Below are positions 25,864-39,740 of a stretch of DNA of 64,000 nt, in pieces. Below the pieces are notes generated by a model, which saw only the letters and a program-made list of their open reading frames with translations, had not been told where the DNA came from and searched no databases. The position numbers were made by a program, and so were the translations under genes. Source of the DNA: Sipunculus nudus (taxonomy: Eukaryota > Annelida > Sipuncula > Golfingiida > Sipunculidae); contig CM049314.1 in the NCBI GenBank assembly GCA_026874595.1, forward strand, positions 32,449,229 to 32,513,228, read 5' to 3'. The first letter of the stretch is position 1; every line of letters starts with the position of its first letter.

Positions 25864-28800
25864 GATGTTGCTCCCCGACTTTATCGTTTCCTTCAATAGA
25901 CTAACCGACTTCTGTGGTTACTAAACAAAAATTGCAAAAACAGACTTCGGTAACATCACCTGTAAACCGTTTGACCTGAATATTAAATACATGATAAGCT
26001 TATCATATAATCACAAGGTAAAATATACAAATTCCTATACAACGGAATACAATAGCCTAAATTCAATGAATGGTGATAGGGATATCAGTATTCAACGACC
26101 AGTCTACGCAAATAGAAGATAAACTGCCTTACCATATAACCCTTATACCGAATACGGGCATAAACATTGTACGTGTCGCTGTGGGAAGAGCGGTTCCTAA
26201 ATGAAGGTCTTATCGCATGCCCCCCACGCACCTGTTAGCGTCCGGAGCGGCTTCTCTGGTTATTGGCTTCCGGAATGGGAACAATTTACGTGGACTTTAA
26301 TCAATTGTGCTGGGCCCATGTGCGGAAATGAATACTCGTTCGGAGGACATTCAGTTTTTACTCATGTCTCTCTTAATCCATTGATACTGACCAAAGGAGA
26401 TATATAAATTCAGACATCGTATCAAGATTTCATATAAAAATCAGTGTTTATGCTTCATACTCACCATTAGTCCATTTAATGTTTAACATTCGGTTACAAT
26501 TTTTTTCAGGGTGGAATCCGTTAGACATATTTTGACCTTTATATTTTGACCACAATATTATCAAAATTTCATATGAGCTCTAAAATCGAGTTAATACAAT
26601 ATATAAACAGATATGTTATCATCAGGTATCATTAGAAAATGCAATGAACAATATCTAGTTTACAATTGCCTAAGACATCTCAAACGACAGTCAGTTACTT
26701 TTAATGCATTTTCTGCAAGGAAAATAAAGCCAAACAAAAAAGTATTTCGCTAATTGAAATGTCAACTTTAGTTATCAAACTCAGACAGGTCATGAAGTGC
26801 AGGTTTTAGTACCTTACTTTCCCTCATTTATCTGATCCTGTGCATTTCATTATCAGTTATATTTATAACAGTTTGACCTGACGTTTATCTTTTGACATTT
26901 ATATGCCTTTAAACCCGCTAGATTATGACAAGTATTGTACTATTAGATTGAATATAGGCGTTTCGTCGGCATAACTTTGTTTAATTTTATCACAGCGTTA
27001 GTGTATTTTGTAACAAAATGTGTGGATGGATTTTGTATTACTATATCACCATATATATAATTTATAATTTTAACACCATGATTGCCAGGTTAGCCATGAG
27101 TACTCGACTCAGTAGGCAATGAAAATTATGCTGTTAAGTCTACTTGAGTCGTGATACAAGCATTATCGAGGAATGCATCGCAGTGGTCAACCATCATGTT
27201 GGATTCATATTGTGGTAAACAGCCCATAATCTTAACATTTTCCTACGAATGATGAATAACACAAGAGAATACATGTGAACTCACAACCCGAACTGAAACC
27301 CCGTCTCTATGGTATCGAGTCATTTCCTGTATCGCGTACAAATTGGCTGCGTCCAGAAACCCGTGAGAGTCATGCTGGTATTCATCCGGTCAGAAATTCA
27401 ACAAACATGCAGAGAGGTTGACCAGTATGCTGAGTTTAAACGGAACATTTCTCGCTTACGTTTGGTGTTGTTAGAAATAACACTTAATATGCAAATGATT
27501 AGCCTGGGTTATGTTAATTGACAATGTACCTGTAAGCCATGAGGCATTGTCAAAAATGACGAAAATATTTGCATTCTCATTGGGCCTTAGTATGCGTTCC
27601 TCAGACCTAGATGAAAGACACTCTGACAGCCAGTAATCTGGTCATAATGCAGAGAGCCGATATGGCGCTTGTGCCAGGTATCCTTTCATAATTGTTATAT
27701 GTTTCAAATGTTAACATCGTCCGGCGAAAAATGTCGAAACAGATAAGAGAAAGTGCAAAAGATCATTATCCAAATAGCTCTAAACCACATGACCATCGGA
27801 AGACACATTTAGATGTGGCAATTTAATTCACAATCATAGTGCGTAAGCTTATTTTTCTGCTCGGATTTCCGCCCCACCCGCATGATGATAGCAATTCTAC
27901 TTATTAGTCATTATTCCGGGCGTGTGGACCATGGTGGAAAATTTATCGCAATTTTACATTTCCTGTGGGATGGCTGTCAAGGCATGCACGAGTAGTGACG
28001 GGTTCTATTTGCTTCCCTTTAAATGGCTTTCTCTTCGGGAGCCATAATTGCATAGCTTTTCTCCTGACATCTTCATTTTTCTTTTGACCGTTTTTTTCTA
28101 TTCTTTAATATATTATTTAACCCAAGTGTTACTCTTTTTCTTCCAAGCCACAAATTTTATCCTTTGTGTTAAGAAGAACTTACTAAATGTGGTTTTACAC
28201 ACTTTTATCGCATATCCCTACACTATAACATCATATTATAGGTTTGTGCAGAAAAATGCAGGGTGGGTGAAGAGCACTTGCAAATAATGTTCTGCCGTAG
28301 TCTGCGGCATTATTTGCCGTAGTCTGCCGTAACGTTGAATTATATTTTGAAGTCAATCAATGCTGGATTTTGCTGTATCGTAGAACACTGCTCAGGTAAT
28401 AAGGAAGCTCCCATACAATCATAGTCAATATGATAAAGATAGCCTCAGACATATTTCGTTCAGAAAATAATGTCGTGCATTTCAACATCGATATGTTATT
28501 ACAGTCTCGGTGTGTCATGATTACGACGATTCTACTAAAATGACTTCTGTTGTTGTTTAAATTCGTTAGGCAAGTTCATTTTGTATCGGCATAATTCAAG
28601 AAAATAAAGCAAGTTTGCATTTTTATTTATTTTTTTTGGAAAATGACATCGATATAAGAAGAGCTGATTTATTTTCTTTATGAGCTTTGCTTTAATAAAT
28701 TCCTTTTGATTTTCCGAAAAAAATCTTATAAATATAAATAAAATATTGCTAATTTTCGGTTAGCAGAAAAAAATAGAAATTTAAAGAATTTGAGAACGAT

Positions 28801-29141
28801 TAAAGATAATGTTATTTTGTAAATCTGTAAAACACTGACACATTCCGGATGGTTTATTAAAGAGGGGCTGAATAAGAGGGGGCCCCTATTTTTTACCAAA
28901 AATATCTTCAAAATAGAAAAATATATGCATCGGCTGATTTTGCGTATCGCATCTGTTTCCGTCCCTACCTTTGCATGAAGGATTACATGTATAAAGTATA
29001 CTAGTACTCCCGGTACAATTATTTACCTGTACCAGGCTGTTATTTCCTTTTTTTTTTAATTTCTTGTCAGTTTAATGAAGATGCATGCTCTGGTATAGAA
29101 ATTTGTAACACAACATATTATCTTTAACTTACCAGCTCGAT
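25862..29141. other. non-coding, no gene recognised
   Basis: AT-rich single-copy-looking sequence. A small tandem 'ttgccgtagtctgc' occurs about three times at 28290-28335. Open frames here (26201-26407, 27309-27521, 28048-28287) have no domain that I recognise. Confidence 0.45.
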
Positions 29142-29483
29142 GCCTCCGCCTGTAGGGTATGCTTTCATCCCCATTTGTGTGTTTTTGCGTGTGTTTTTTT
29201 TTTCAAAACATAACACATGCAAATAATGAACAGAATCTCTTGAGGGAATTTCGGGAATGGGATCGATTAGAGTTTGGATAGGTGCTTTATGATCGGGGTC
29301 AGCAATATTAACAAATGTTGAGTCACTAATGTACGAATGTACATAGAAATATTGGCCAATTAAGTGAATGCGAATATAGGTTTGGGTACGTTCTACACGA
29401 ATGAACCTGGGAGTATTGGCCGAATAAGAGAATGCAAACTCGTTTTGAGGAGCACACCAAGAACCGCCCACATGGCGGAGGGC
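29142..29483 (-). mobile_element. 342-bp MITE-like element, copy 2
   Basis: Reverse-complement copy of the 1621-2005 element: bounded by GCCTCCGCC (29142-29150) and GGCGGAGGGC (29474-29483), with the same order of internal blocks including the 'attctcttattcggcc' segment, the 'gatcataaagc' segment and the CA-rich tract. The open frame at 29124-29471 (minus) spans the element almost exactly; I regard it as fortuitous because copy 1 is not open. Confidence 0.65.
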
Positions 29484-32400
29484 TGCATTCCTGAGAATCC
29501 ATATTTTTACTCATTTGGTGTTTCCTTAACTGGCAAGAACTGTCTTCTGAGTTAAACACTGATATCACCAGAATGGATAGCCATAATTATGTGAACAGCA
29601 TCATGCCTCAACCTTATAAATATAATTCCTATTACATGTACATCAATATAAATAAAATAATTTTTCTTGTCAACTTGTGGTTAATAGGTTTGGTTATCTG
29701 AATCAATGATCATATCGATTACTTGCATCGATTTGGCGAATGGTGATAACATATTGCTCATGCTTGTGAATAGATTTTATTTTTACAATTGTAACAATTA
29801 TCTGTTGAGTCCTTATCAAATGCAGGGGCGTAGCCAGTAGGTGCAGCAGGGGGTCACAACAAGGCAACTGAACCAATAACATGACTCGCGTGCACTTGTT
29901 TTACGTTGATATCCGGTGCGATGATTCAATCAGACGTTTAACATTGTGGGGGAGGCATTGCGAATCTAAAGCGTGTACCGTTTCTGGTAAAAGTTTCTTG
30001 TTAAGACGGTGTGTACACTCACGGTTTTATTTAGAGAGATTTTATCTATTGGTATAACATTTACACAGTTCTACCTCCCCCGAAAAATGTGTATAGATAT
30101 GTATTATCATTATAATTAGAGCCACAATTTAACTTGATGTGAGAAAAGTCTAAAAGCATGTCACATATACCACTGTCTGCATACTGTATAAAAAAGAATC
30201 ATGTGTATTTTCCTCTCAACATACCCAAGAATGAGATATTTTTCAGTTATTATTACTTTTATTCTTTAGCAAGAACATGCTGTATCCCATTCACGTTTTC
30301 AGTGAGAAATATACATATCATTTTCATTTATCTTCATTTAACCGCATCTACCATATTTTATTCGTAAATGGAACCATCCCAATCCATTTCTTGTGCAAGA
30401 ATTGCTTAGAAAAATGGGGTCATTTGCCTTTCGATGATGTCTAGCTCAAAACGTGTGAGAAATATGAATTTGTATCCAAACTTTAAGATGGCCGCCAATA
30501 TGGCAACCAAACGAACCCAGTTGGACAATATTTCGCGGTGGGGACGTCCAAATTTGTCATTCATATACTCTGGGGAATATAAAAATGTACTTTAGAAAAA
30601 TATATTATTTGAGTGCATGGGAACCATATGTCTTGACTAGGCTATGCGTTTCGGCGGACTTTCCATATTCTGTTTGTTATACAGTCTGGTGATCCGTACG
30701 TTGTATTAAAAACTTGCAATGTAATTAATAAAGTCGTTAGGCGATTACATGGTTTATATTCTGCAAGACCCTTTACCAACATAACTCATGAATTCTTCGG
30801 ATATAGGCGGGATCAAGCATGTTTCAGTTGCAATTATATTGATCATCAGTATAATGAGACTGTTGTCACGTCATTACAGAGCTCTGGGACACGGCAGTCT
30901 GGTCGTTAAGTCGTTTATACGATGCCGCTGCACTTAATGACCTTTTGGTTCCTGTGAACTCGGGCATTTCCGGTCTCTATTCGACATAAATTCCCCGGGC
31001 GTCCGACCCCTGGCCCAGCCTTCACTCAGATTCTATCCCGCAGGTTCAATCGAGAGTATTACAACAGGAGGCTACCACCTTCACGCCCGTCACTAACACA
31101 GTACAGATCTCAACTTGAACAGATTATGCACTGACTGACGAGAGCCTAATGCTATCAGTGCATCCCCGACAACAGACGCGTCATCAAATTAAATCCTCGG
31201 GTTCAAGGGTAACACTTAACGAGACACGGCATGGATCTCAAAGAGAAACGAAATTTGATCAAGAAAATGATTATATCAATAAGGTCTTCATGATGTACCT
31301 CTACACAGCAACTGTAGATAATTAAATTTTTCTTAGATTGGTGATATCCTGGGCATGTATATGGTACTCATCGCAATATTTGCGTTACTTTATCATACAT
31401 TGATCGAATGAAGACTTGAATATTTTATATGAATATTAAATATTCTAGACTAACAATTAAACAACCGTAAACACTCACAGGAAAGAGGAGGTAAGCCTCT
31501 GTGAGGACCCTGTCGGACGCTTGGTCCTGTGCGTCAGTGTCCAGTCGGACGCGTGAAATTCCGACTGTAGGACCGAAATGATTAAACTAGCTACTGCAGA
31601 GGTCACTGGCCATTGCCACCTAATTCGGAAATGTCATTCATTTGAGTAATAATTGTGCTGACAATAGTTAACTTGCCTTTATATTTCGTTTTAAATCAAA
31701 ATATCATATAATTACACCATGTCTAATGGTCATAATGTATGAATTATTGATTGACGTAAAAGACAAAAATGGATTAAATTTAAATAACCCTTCAACATTG
31801 CACACAGATGCCCTGTGCTTGTGACCACAATTCCATGCGACTCTCCAATAATTGGGCTCAGCATAACGAACTCTCCAATTCATCGCCTCATTGAAAGCCT
31901 ATTTAATCCCTTAAAACATATCAAATACAGAATTATAGTGTAAACATACTTTGTGATCGGTGCCGCGGTGAGGATACATGGGATTGAGAAGATGTTAGTG
32001 AACACGTGATTCCTTTGATACGGCTCTGTGGGACAAAATTGGATTCTCCTTCTAGGATCCTGAAGTAAAATTCCTAACGCAGCTTCCGTCTAAATTTCAA
32101 CAAAATGAAGGTCTACACAATCAAATTTCCGAGTCTAACTTTTTCAGTTATCCAAAGACCGCTCTCTGTTTTTAGCTCAAGCAATACACATAATGTTTAA
32201 TGTTGACAGGTTTAAATTTCTTGTTATGCAATTAAAGTAACAAGTGAAAGTCATTTACGCTAGTTAAGTGCAACCGCTCGCTGTTAAACCACTTAATGAG
32301 TCTGCAAATAAGATAACAGAATTATTTCTCACGGAACTCTAGGACAATGCACCTTAAATGTTTAAGAAAAAATGCTTCTCAATAAAATCATTTGACGTTA

Positions 32401-34740
32401 ATGTAGAAACATGCTGGTACGTGGAATCAATTGAAACTGGCAGAGTTACTTTTTGGCTCTATCAGTTAAACATCCTTTGGTTCTGGCCGTTCATGCAAAT
32501 TGTAAGGAACAATTTAAAAGCCTGAAATTAGATCTTAGTACAATAAACAGTAAATTCTTGCATTTTCGATTTTTCTGAATAATCTAGATACCTGTTCGTA
32601 TTATTGGTCGACTTTTTATTTGTTTGTTTGGAACTCAGTATCGTTGACGTAGAGTTTTATATAATACATTGACTAATTTAATTCTTACAAAGGGATTAAA
32701 AGTTTTTTTTGGAGGCTGTTGAATAATGATTTGTTTTCAAAGGACCACATGCCCTATTGTGTTTCTTCTAACTACGCAAGGCTGCGTCCCGTTTGCAAAA
32801 CTAAGTGAGATGGCAAAACATACGTTCATGTCTACTCCATAATGTGTTAAGTAACTCCTGTATGTCATTATAATTCTCCTGAATTACGTGTCGGGCTTTT
32901 TAATGATAAGACAACTTACACGATTGAATCTAAGATGATCATGTAAGATTATTCTAGAAAGGTCTCATGCTTCAATTAATTATCAGACAAAAAGCAATTT
33001 GTGTGACTGTCAATAACACATTTACCGGAATAAATGTCTGTCAGTTAAAGTGCAGACAAGGCAAGGAGTAGGAGAGTCCTAATAAATCTGCATGGAAGAA
33101 GCTGTTTCCCTGGAAGTGTCATACATTTATCTTAATTTCCAAGTCTCTATGTCCTCGCCATCAATATTGATCAAGTTTTCTGGTCACATATAGCGTGCCG
33201 GAACAAACCCCTAATCCTCCAGACGGAACGCCCAAATGAAAATCAATGTCGCCCGGGACGGAGACATGACATGAAAACGTCCAATGCCAGACACAGATTT
33301 CTCCCGGGAAAGCCGATTTACGAAGTAAATATTTCTGGCTCAAAAGTTAAGTTTTGCAGGTACCATACAACAAGGTACAAAACGGCCTCCAGCCCAATTA
33401 ATATTCGTCTGAAATAAGCTAATCTGTGGTTTTGGGCACCCATTGTTACATGTGACTAGACGTGAAACAGCGCAGATAACATGCGACAGTGGCGAAATAT
33501 ATAGGGCCCCACATAGTTTATAGATTCAATTGAGATTTACATTTTTGGATTAGATTCCATTTCTCACTCAAACACATGGCAACTTATTTACAAGTGTAAG
33601 ACGCACAGGCATTTGTATATATTTGATTCGCAGCACCTAGCGCAATTACTGAATTTTTCCCTTACGTCCGATTACCGCTTGACTAGCAGTGATTCCTCAA
33701 AGCTAGCTCTAATTATTCCTAGCTATTTCAGAAAGTGATCAAAGATATCTATCTGTAAAAATGGCACACTGGGATTTATACAAATGGACTGGTAATGTGA
33801 ACGTTCACGCTTAACTTATTAAGCCGTGTTTCTAAAAACAGAGTTTACGACAGATACGTGACGCGGTTTCAACACTAAGTACTTCACACATTAGAACACG
33901 GAGTTTTACCGTGATCCACATCCTCTACTTCATCAGCGCGGGCCACTTTCCTTGATTGTTGTTTTATCAAAGGAACCAAAGTCATCACGCTGATGTGCGT
34001 TGGTTCCTCGTTGTTTTGGTATGAGACTCCTGAAGTTCCCTATATCCTCTCTGTCTGAGCATCGTTTATACATTAGAGACTATTACAGGTGAAATGATGA
34101 GGCCACTGAGACTTGAGTAAACAGGTTTGTATAGCTGGTACTTAAAGACAAGAGGAGATGGAGGCTGAACAGCATCCCGAAGACCATAAACACTTGAGCT
34201 TTTACATTTATCTTCTCCAAACTGCGTCAAACGCACTACTTAGCAAGTCTTCAGGGAGACCTTGTTCGACACTAGCTTTTAGTGTAAAGACTTTCTGTCA
34301 GCCGAGTCTCCTGTTTACGGCTTAATAGCCATCACAATGTATGCTAAGCTAGCATTAAACTTTTAAGAACTCACAGACTACGTTGCATTAGGAAATAGCC
34401 CGCGGTGTTAAGTGAGAGGGATGAATATCCTAAAATACATTAAACTAAAAACAAATGACTCCATTTTTACGATTTGTATCATTATCTTTAATAAATGGGG
34501 ATATACTGAATGATACATCAGCTACATGAGATTTCCAAATTCTATTCAAATGTAATTTGAATGTGAAAGTTGGACAATCTGTGTCAGGTTCTAAATTAAT
34601 TAACTATATATTATATATATATATTCACGTTCAGACTTTTAAACAAGGGTCCCTAAATTGTGTCACAGGAACTGCATTTGTGATCAGAGATTTCCATATG
34701 TGCACTGTAAAATTTTCCAATTCGTAAGTTTATTAACCAG
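29484..34740. other. non-coding, no gene recognised
   Basis: No coding exon recognised. Positions 30840-31260 are a GC-richer, non-repetitive block and 31500-31560 has a repeated 'gtcggacgc' motif. A hairpin-forming segment at 33931-33995 is listed separately. The remainder is AT-rich and featureless to me. Confidence 0.4.
33931..33995. other. hairpin-forming segment
   Basis: 'catcagcg' (33931-33938) pairs exactly with 'cgctgatg' (from 33988), and an inner arm 'ttccttgat' pairs with 'atcaaaggaa' around an 8-base loop. Total span is about 65 bases with an internal asymmetric loop. It could be a small-RNA precursor-type hairpin or a chance inverted repeat. Confidence 0.3.
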
Positions 34741-34973
34741 ACCGGCTACTGTGGCTCCGGGGTAGAGCAGAGGACTAATTCCGGGAGGTCGTGAGTTCAA
34801 ATCTCGGTCCAGCGGTGAGGTTTTCACGGTCGGCATCATCCCACGACGAGCGCTCTGCAGGCTTAATGGGAAAGCTGTACCCCACAGCCATAACTCACTC
34901 GAAAACGAGTGCGTCTTTGGGAGGTTCCTTGGTGTTATGACCCAAAACATACAAAAAAGGTAAAAAAAAATAA
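34741..34973 (+). mobile_element. tRNA-derived SINE
   Basis: A tRNA-like head holds an A-box-like stretch 'tggctccggggtagagc' (34752-34768) and a B-box-like 'gagttcaaatctcgg' (34793-34807), the right spacing for a polymerase III internal promoter. A non-tRNA body follows and the element ends in an A-rich tail (about 34951-34973). The fold is not a clean tRNA and no 3' terminator follows the head, so I call it a SINE, not a tRNA gene. Confidence 0.65.
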
Positions 34974-35041
34974 AGATCGCCCGCCCGCACTGATTTCTGA
35001 AAAAAGGTGCCTGTGAACCATACATCCTTTTTCTTGCATAA

Positions 35042-35160
35042 ATGATACTTTTGCCCGATGGGAGGGGTGGTGGTTAAAAGCCTCAACCTCCTTATCCCGG
35101 CCGTGCGATTTGAACCGGTGACAACTGTTGACCTAACTCTTGCACTGGGCAAGAGTGTCT
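35042..35160 (-). mobile_element. second tRNA-related SINE fragment, opposite strand
   Basis: On the minus strand 'ccggttcaaatcgc' (complement of 35105-35118) is a good B-box-type motif; the upstream half with an A box is weak. It faces the plus-strand SINE at 34741-34973 about 70 bp away. Confidence 0.4.
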
Positions 35161-38100
35161 TTTACAGTTTCTTCACGAATTTACATACAGGTACCGCTAT
35201 ACATTTCTATTGGTTTAATGTGCAAGTTAAATGAAACGTTCACATTAAGAGGACTTATGAGACAGCGTGATGTAACAGAAACCACTGTGTTTTATCGATA
35301 CCATTAATATCAAGTTAAGTAGCTGTAAATGCATATTATTAGAAAATGATAAACTGAAAATGGATTTATTATTAGACATGACCATAACTGAATATAATGC
35401 TTGAAATATCAAAGGACACCCTGGATAATCAATTTAGCATAACTGTTGCTTCTCTCACAGTTTACTATAAACGCTAAATGGTTCTTGCTTTAATATTAAT
35501 GTTATTTATATTTCCAATTCCAAAATATCTTCTTTTTCTTACATTTGCCCATTTCAGACTCGTGAATGAGAAACATTACCCCTTCAAAAAGTTATACAGT
35601 ATGCATATAATGCAATAGAGGAATATACAATGCTATCATAACCCAGCCGAGCTCGACCATGGATTAAGCTAGCCTATTCTTGTCTGAAAAAGGAAACTGG
35701 TTGTGATTGCTTCCCATTTCATTGAAACATAACAATCTATGTCAACGAAGCGTATGGGAGGCGACAACGAGGCTATGGTTTTGATAGTCCCTAGCTCCCC
35801 TAACGATAAATTCATGTCGAGTAAATCAGTCGTGTTATGTCACCAACAAAAAATAAAAAGCGGCTCTCATAGATTTGATGTCATTCTTGCTGACGCTCTC
35901 AAAAATATCAATATTTATGAAGGTATCAGTCTCCTTTTATACCCCCGCATTAAACACACATTGATAGATGTCAGCTTATTTATTGCTTCCTTGAATGCTC
36001 CTCTCTCCTTACTATGACATGTAGTCTCCCGAGATTTAAGCAGTCGTACATCCCAGCTGTTACGAAGACACGTATTTTTTCCCAAGAATATTTGACGAAA
36101 CATCGAACTTATCAGTGTACTTCATACAGAGCACAGGAAAGGGATCTAACTAAATCGTATCCATACCACCTGCCAAACTGTGTCTTATTACTTGAGCAGC
36201 ACTTATCTTGAGAGGACTTTTTTTTAGGAAACTCGATCTTAAAAAACATAGCGGGTATCCCAAGCAAAAATTTCCTGTTAGGATGCACTTACAAAATATT
36301 GATTATCGTTTTTTTTCATAAAACACTAAGCTTTCAAAAACTGCACTTTCAAATGCTTAACATTCACACAGTGATAGTTATATTAAAGTATTAACTATTA
36401 AGAGTCGTGTGCATTTGTAGTTATCACTTAACAGAACACTAATGATCACTTAATATTACAGTGACCAAAACACTAAGATTACAAAACACTAAGATTACTT
36501 AATTCAGAAGGAAATCAAATTTTCTGTTGTTATATTTTAAGAAACCGGCCATGTCTGAGGGTTTCTGTGAAATTACATTTAGCATAATCTAGCCCTACAC
36601 CCTACATATATAAAAAAGTAATTTTATTAATTCCCTGATTGTTAGAGTTTATTTAAATGAAACGCTGTACGTCAGCACTGAGTTAAATTTTAAATATATT
36701 CTTAGCTGAGACTGTGGTATTTGAAAGGAATATTTTGTGTGTTCTATTGAAATGATAGACTGGCATACTGTTCCAAGAGGAGGGATAATTGGTACGTTAT
36801 ATAGTAGGAAAAAAAGTTATATTTGCTTAATGCTGAAAATAAATACCCAAAGCTGAAGCCGAAAACTAACGTGAAGCTCTAGTGTAACAAAAACTCTGCC
36901 AAGGTTTTAGTCAAGGTAAAGGACATCTTTTACAGTTAACCTTGACATGCAGTCGATGGGAAGAGGATGAAAATTACACTACACTGCATGAAGCTGCGGG
37001 ATACGTCTGCGACAGAAAAGAGCCCTGTCATTACGATGCATTACACTGATGGCTCTGAAAGACTCTTGCCCATTTTAACGAACTTTTTTCCAGAAACGAA
37101 GCGGACGTTCCTCATAATGGAGCCCTTCTCTAACGAAAAAAAAGATAATGTTAATTTAACTGAGTTAACATTTTGTCCTACGATGATTTGAATATGCAGT
37201 GGAAGTATCGTATAAATAAAAATAATATATAATTTGATGCCCATTATCACGTTCAACTGGTTGCTTCAAAATAGCTCAGTGACAGGTTTATCAAAGATCT
37301 TTTCAAGGGTATTCGTGGATTAGTTCGACCATATATAAAGCGTTCTTCTCGCTTACCAATATTGAGGGAACAAACAAGCCATTATAAAATTAATATATAA
37401 CACGTTTAAGATGGATCACTTTACAGCTCAATATTAACAAGAAAGCTCTCCTACCATTTCTTGATAGAAAACCTGGGATGAAAATGTCTGAGGAGATAGA
37501 ATTTCAAATTTTTTAAGTAAATATTGTCCTGGCACTTGATGCAATATTCACAGATATAGGCAACCCATGTAGGAACAGATGTGTGTATAAAATGGAAACT
37601 GTGATGATCACTTAATTCGTATATTCATGTTATGAACAGATCATTAGAGCTCATGTGTACAGTATAATCGCTTCAGTGGCGTACGTTTTCAGTTTAGGAA
37701 TTTGTAATATACAGTCAAAAATTGTTTTTTTTTTCCTGTCAGAGAATCAGGAATATATAATTATACGGGTAGCTGCAGTTTACTTTATTGTTAAGTGTAG
37801 GATCCGTGAAGGGATTATCAGATGTCCTCGTCTGATCAAGATTTATGTACCTGTATACGACATACTAAATTTATCTTCCGACCGACGTACCTGCCTGCAA
37901 GCCGGCAAATTAGTATATTGACTCACTAAGCACCAGTGTATATGAGAAAAATAACATATAATCAAAATCATTGGTTAGGGGTTGTTCCATGTTATACCCT
38001 CATGTGTCAATATCAGGGGTTCAGATTTCAAGGTCTCTATATTGGACAAAATTCTGACCAAATTCTACAAGAAAATATCCACATACATGTTTCACCATGG

Positions 38101-38335
38101 TTGCGCCCCTCTGCACAAGTCCTTCCACAGGAAAGTCAAGCCACTAAAACCGTACACTTATGGATGCCGAAAAAAAGATTAATAAATCAAATAAACTGCC
38201 CATAGTTTTAAATTAATTTAGTCCAAAGTAATTCAGAAATAAATTGTGCCGGTCGTCCCCTGCTTCAAATTAATTAAATGAGATCCGGAAATAGTACTAA
38301 AGTATTGCTCTAGAAAACGGTACGGAACGGTATGG

Positions 38336-38338
<3 letters not shown>
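35161..38338. other. non-coding, no gene recognised
   Basis: AT-rich. A short direct repeat 'caaaacactaagatta' occurs twice at about 36466-36500. Open frames such as 35739-36017 and 36967-37191 have no recognisable domain and no supporting neighbours. Confidence 0.4.
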
Positions 38339-38391
<53 letters not shown>

Positions 38392-38397
38392 ATATAA
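38339..38397. repeat. (TA)n microsatellite
   Basis: Almost uninterrupted TA dinucleotides, about 58 bp. Confidence 0.95.
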
Positions 38398-39161
38398 TTA
38401 CGACCATCTTGGGCACTGGCCAAAGTGGTTCTTATTTTAGGGTGGATGTATGTGTGAAATTCTTAGTTACTAATCATATTTCCAGGCTTGAATCGTTGAT
38501 GTATGTTTACCATAGTCCTACTTTGCAGAGCGGCCATGATGTTCAACCTAAAAGTATTAATTCACAGACAACAGGCAAAACCTTTCACATCCTGAAGGTA
38601 AGCTACCGAAAGCAAATCCAACTGATTACTTTACATGTTTTACATTAGTAATGTATAGAGAAAATGAAATATTAATTACATTGCATGTGAAATTAGAAAC
38701 ATTTAAAAATAGTGGATTGAGGTTATTAAATGAATCATTCGCCAGACTTCATCGATCTATGTCTGGCTGGTGAACGTACCCTTTAAATACTGTGCCTGCA
38801 GAAGCCATACCCGAAAAGAGCTTGTTTATACCGGTATGGTGTAATTATGAAGAAAAAGTTTCATATGTAAATACCATTGATAAACAATAAAAGGCTGAGG
38901 TATAAACATATAAATACAGCCATGCCACCAATGATTTGCAATATTTATAGTCTGATAGCTAGTAGTGTCACATGAGCACATGACACAGTTTATATTACAG
39001 AGAGCATATGTGAATACCTTCAATCAATGAATGAGTGACCAAAATTAAACCTGTTTTTCAAACATTTGAAATCATTTGAAGGTGATAAGTGACAACATTA
39101 AGCCTTACTGCTTTTAGTTTTCTGTTCATGATATAATAACGTCTTGCAGAATGAGATCTGG

Positions 39162-39163
<2 letters not shown>
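38398..39163. other. non-coding; dispersed repeat piece
   Basis: Positions 38635-38780 resemble 43160-43330: shared 'cattgcatgtg..attagaaacatt' and 'gatctatgtctggct' segments in the same order. 50310-50335 has the last motif again. This indicates an unclassified dispersed repeat. Confidence 0.4.
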
Positions 39164-39224
<61 letters not shown>

Positions 39225-39226
39225 AT
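39164..39226. repeat. (TA)n(TG)n microsatellite
   Basis: TA dinucleotides to about 39213 followed by a short TG run. Confidence 0.95.
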
Positions 39227-39284
39227 TATAGATAAACAAAAACAAAACATTTTTCTCGCCTGAGATGATCGTATGCTATGAGCT

Positions 39285-39740
39285 TCTGATCTATGGCATG
39301 TTGTCCTTTGAGGATACATTATTTACTGTGTATATAAATATCCATTATTAGACACATAAAAATATTACAGACGAGTTAAGCAATCTTTTAACAGAGATTC
39401 GTCCGGAAACCGGGACTATAAGTTAACTTTTATTTGAGTAAAGTTAAACTTAATTAATTTCAATTTTATACCTGTCCTTTACATGTGGTGATTATTTATA
39501 TTTGATAAGCTGAATTTTCATTTATGAAATCCGCAAGTGCTTAGAATGAACATTCTGTGATTTAGTGCATGTTGTCCTTTTAATATATATGAACACCTGG
39601 GTATATACGTATCCATAATTACATACAAAAATATATTACAGATAGTAGAAATCTATTACCAGAGAATCGTCTGGAAACCACGGCTTACACTTAAATGAAA
39701 TTCAAGTTAATTTAGGTTAAATGTTAAACAACTAGTTATA
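39285..39740. repeat. 271-bp tandem duplication, diverged
   Basis: 'gcatgttgtccttt' at 39296 and 39567, followed in both copies by an 'atatc.at.att..a.acata' block, an 'aaatattacaga' block and 'gaa.cg..gaaacc'. The two copies are about 70 percent alike by eye. Confidence 0.6.

Noticed and set aside
25801-25896. Tyr-Ile repeat protein
   Set aside because: Pure translation of a TA microsatellite; the same occurs at 39164 and 63035.
29124-29471. 115-codon minus-strand gene
   Set aside because: It spans the MITE copy and is not open in the copy at 1621-2005.
34752-34820. A functional tRNA gene
   Set aside because: A and B boxes are present but the cloverleaf does not close and the sequence continues into a SINE body with an A-rich tail.
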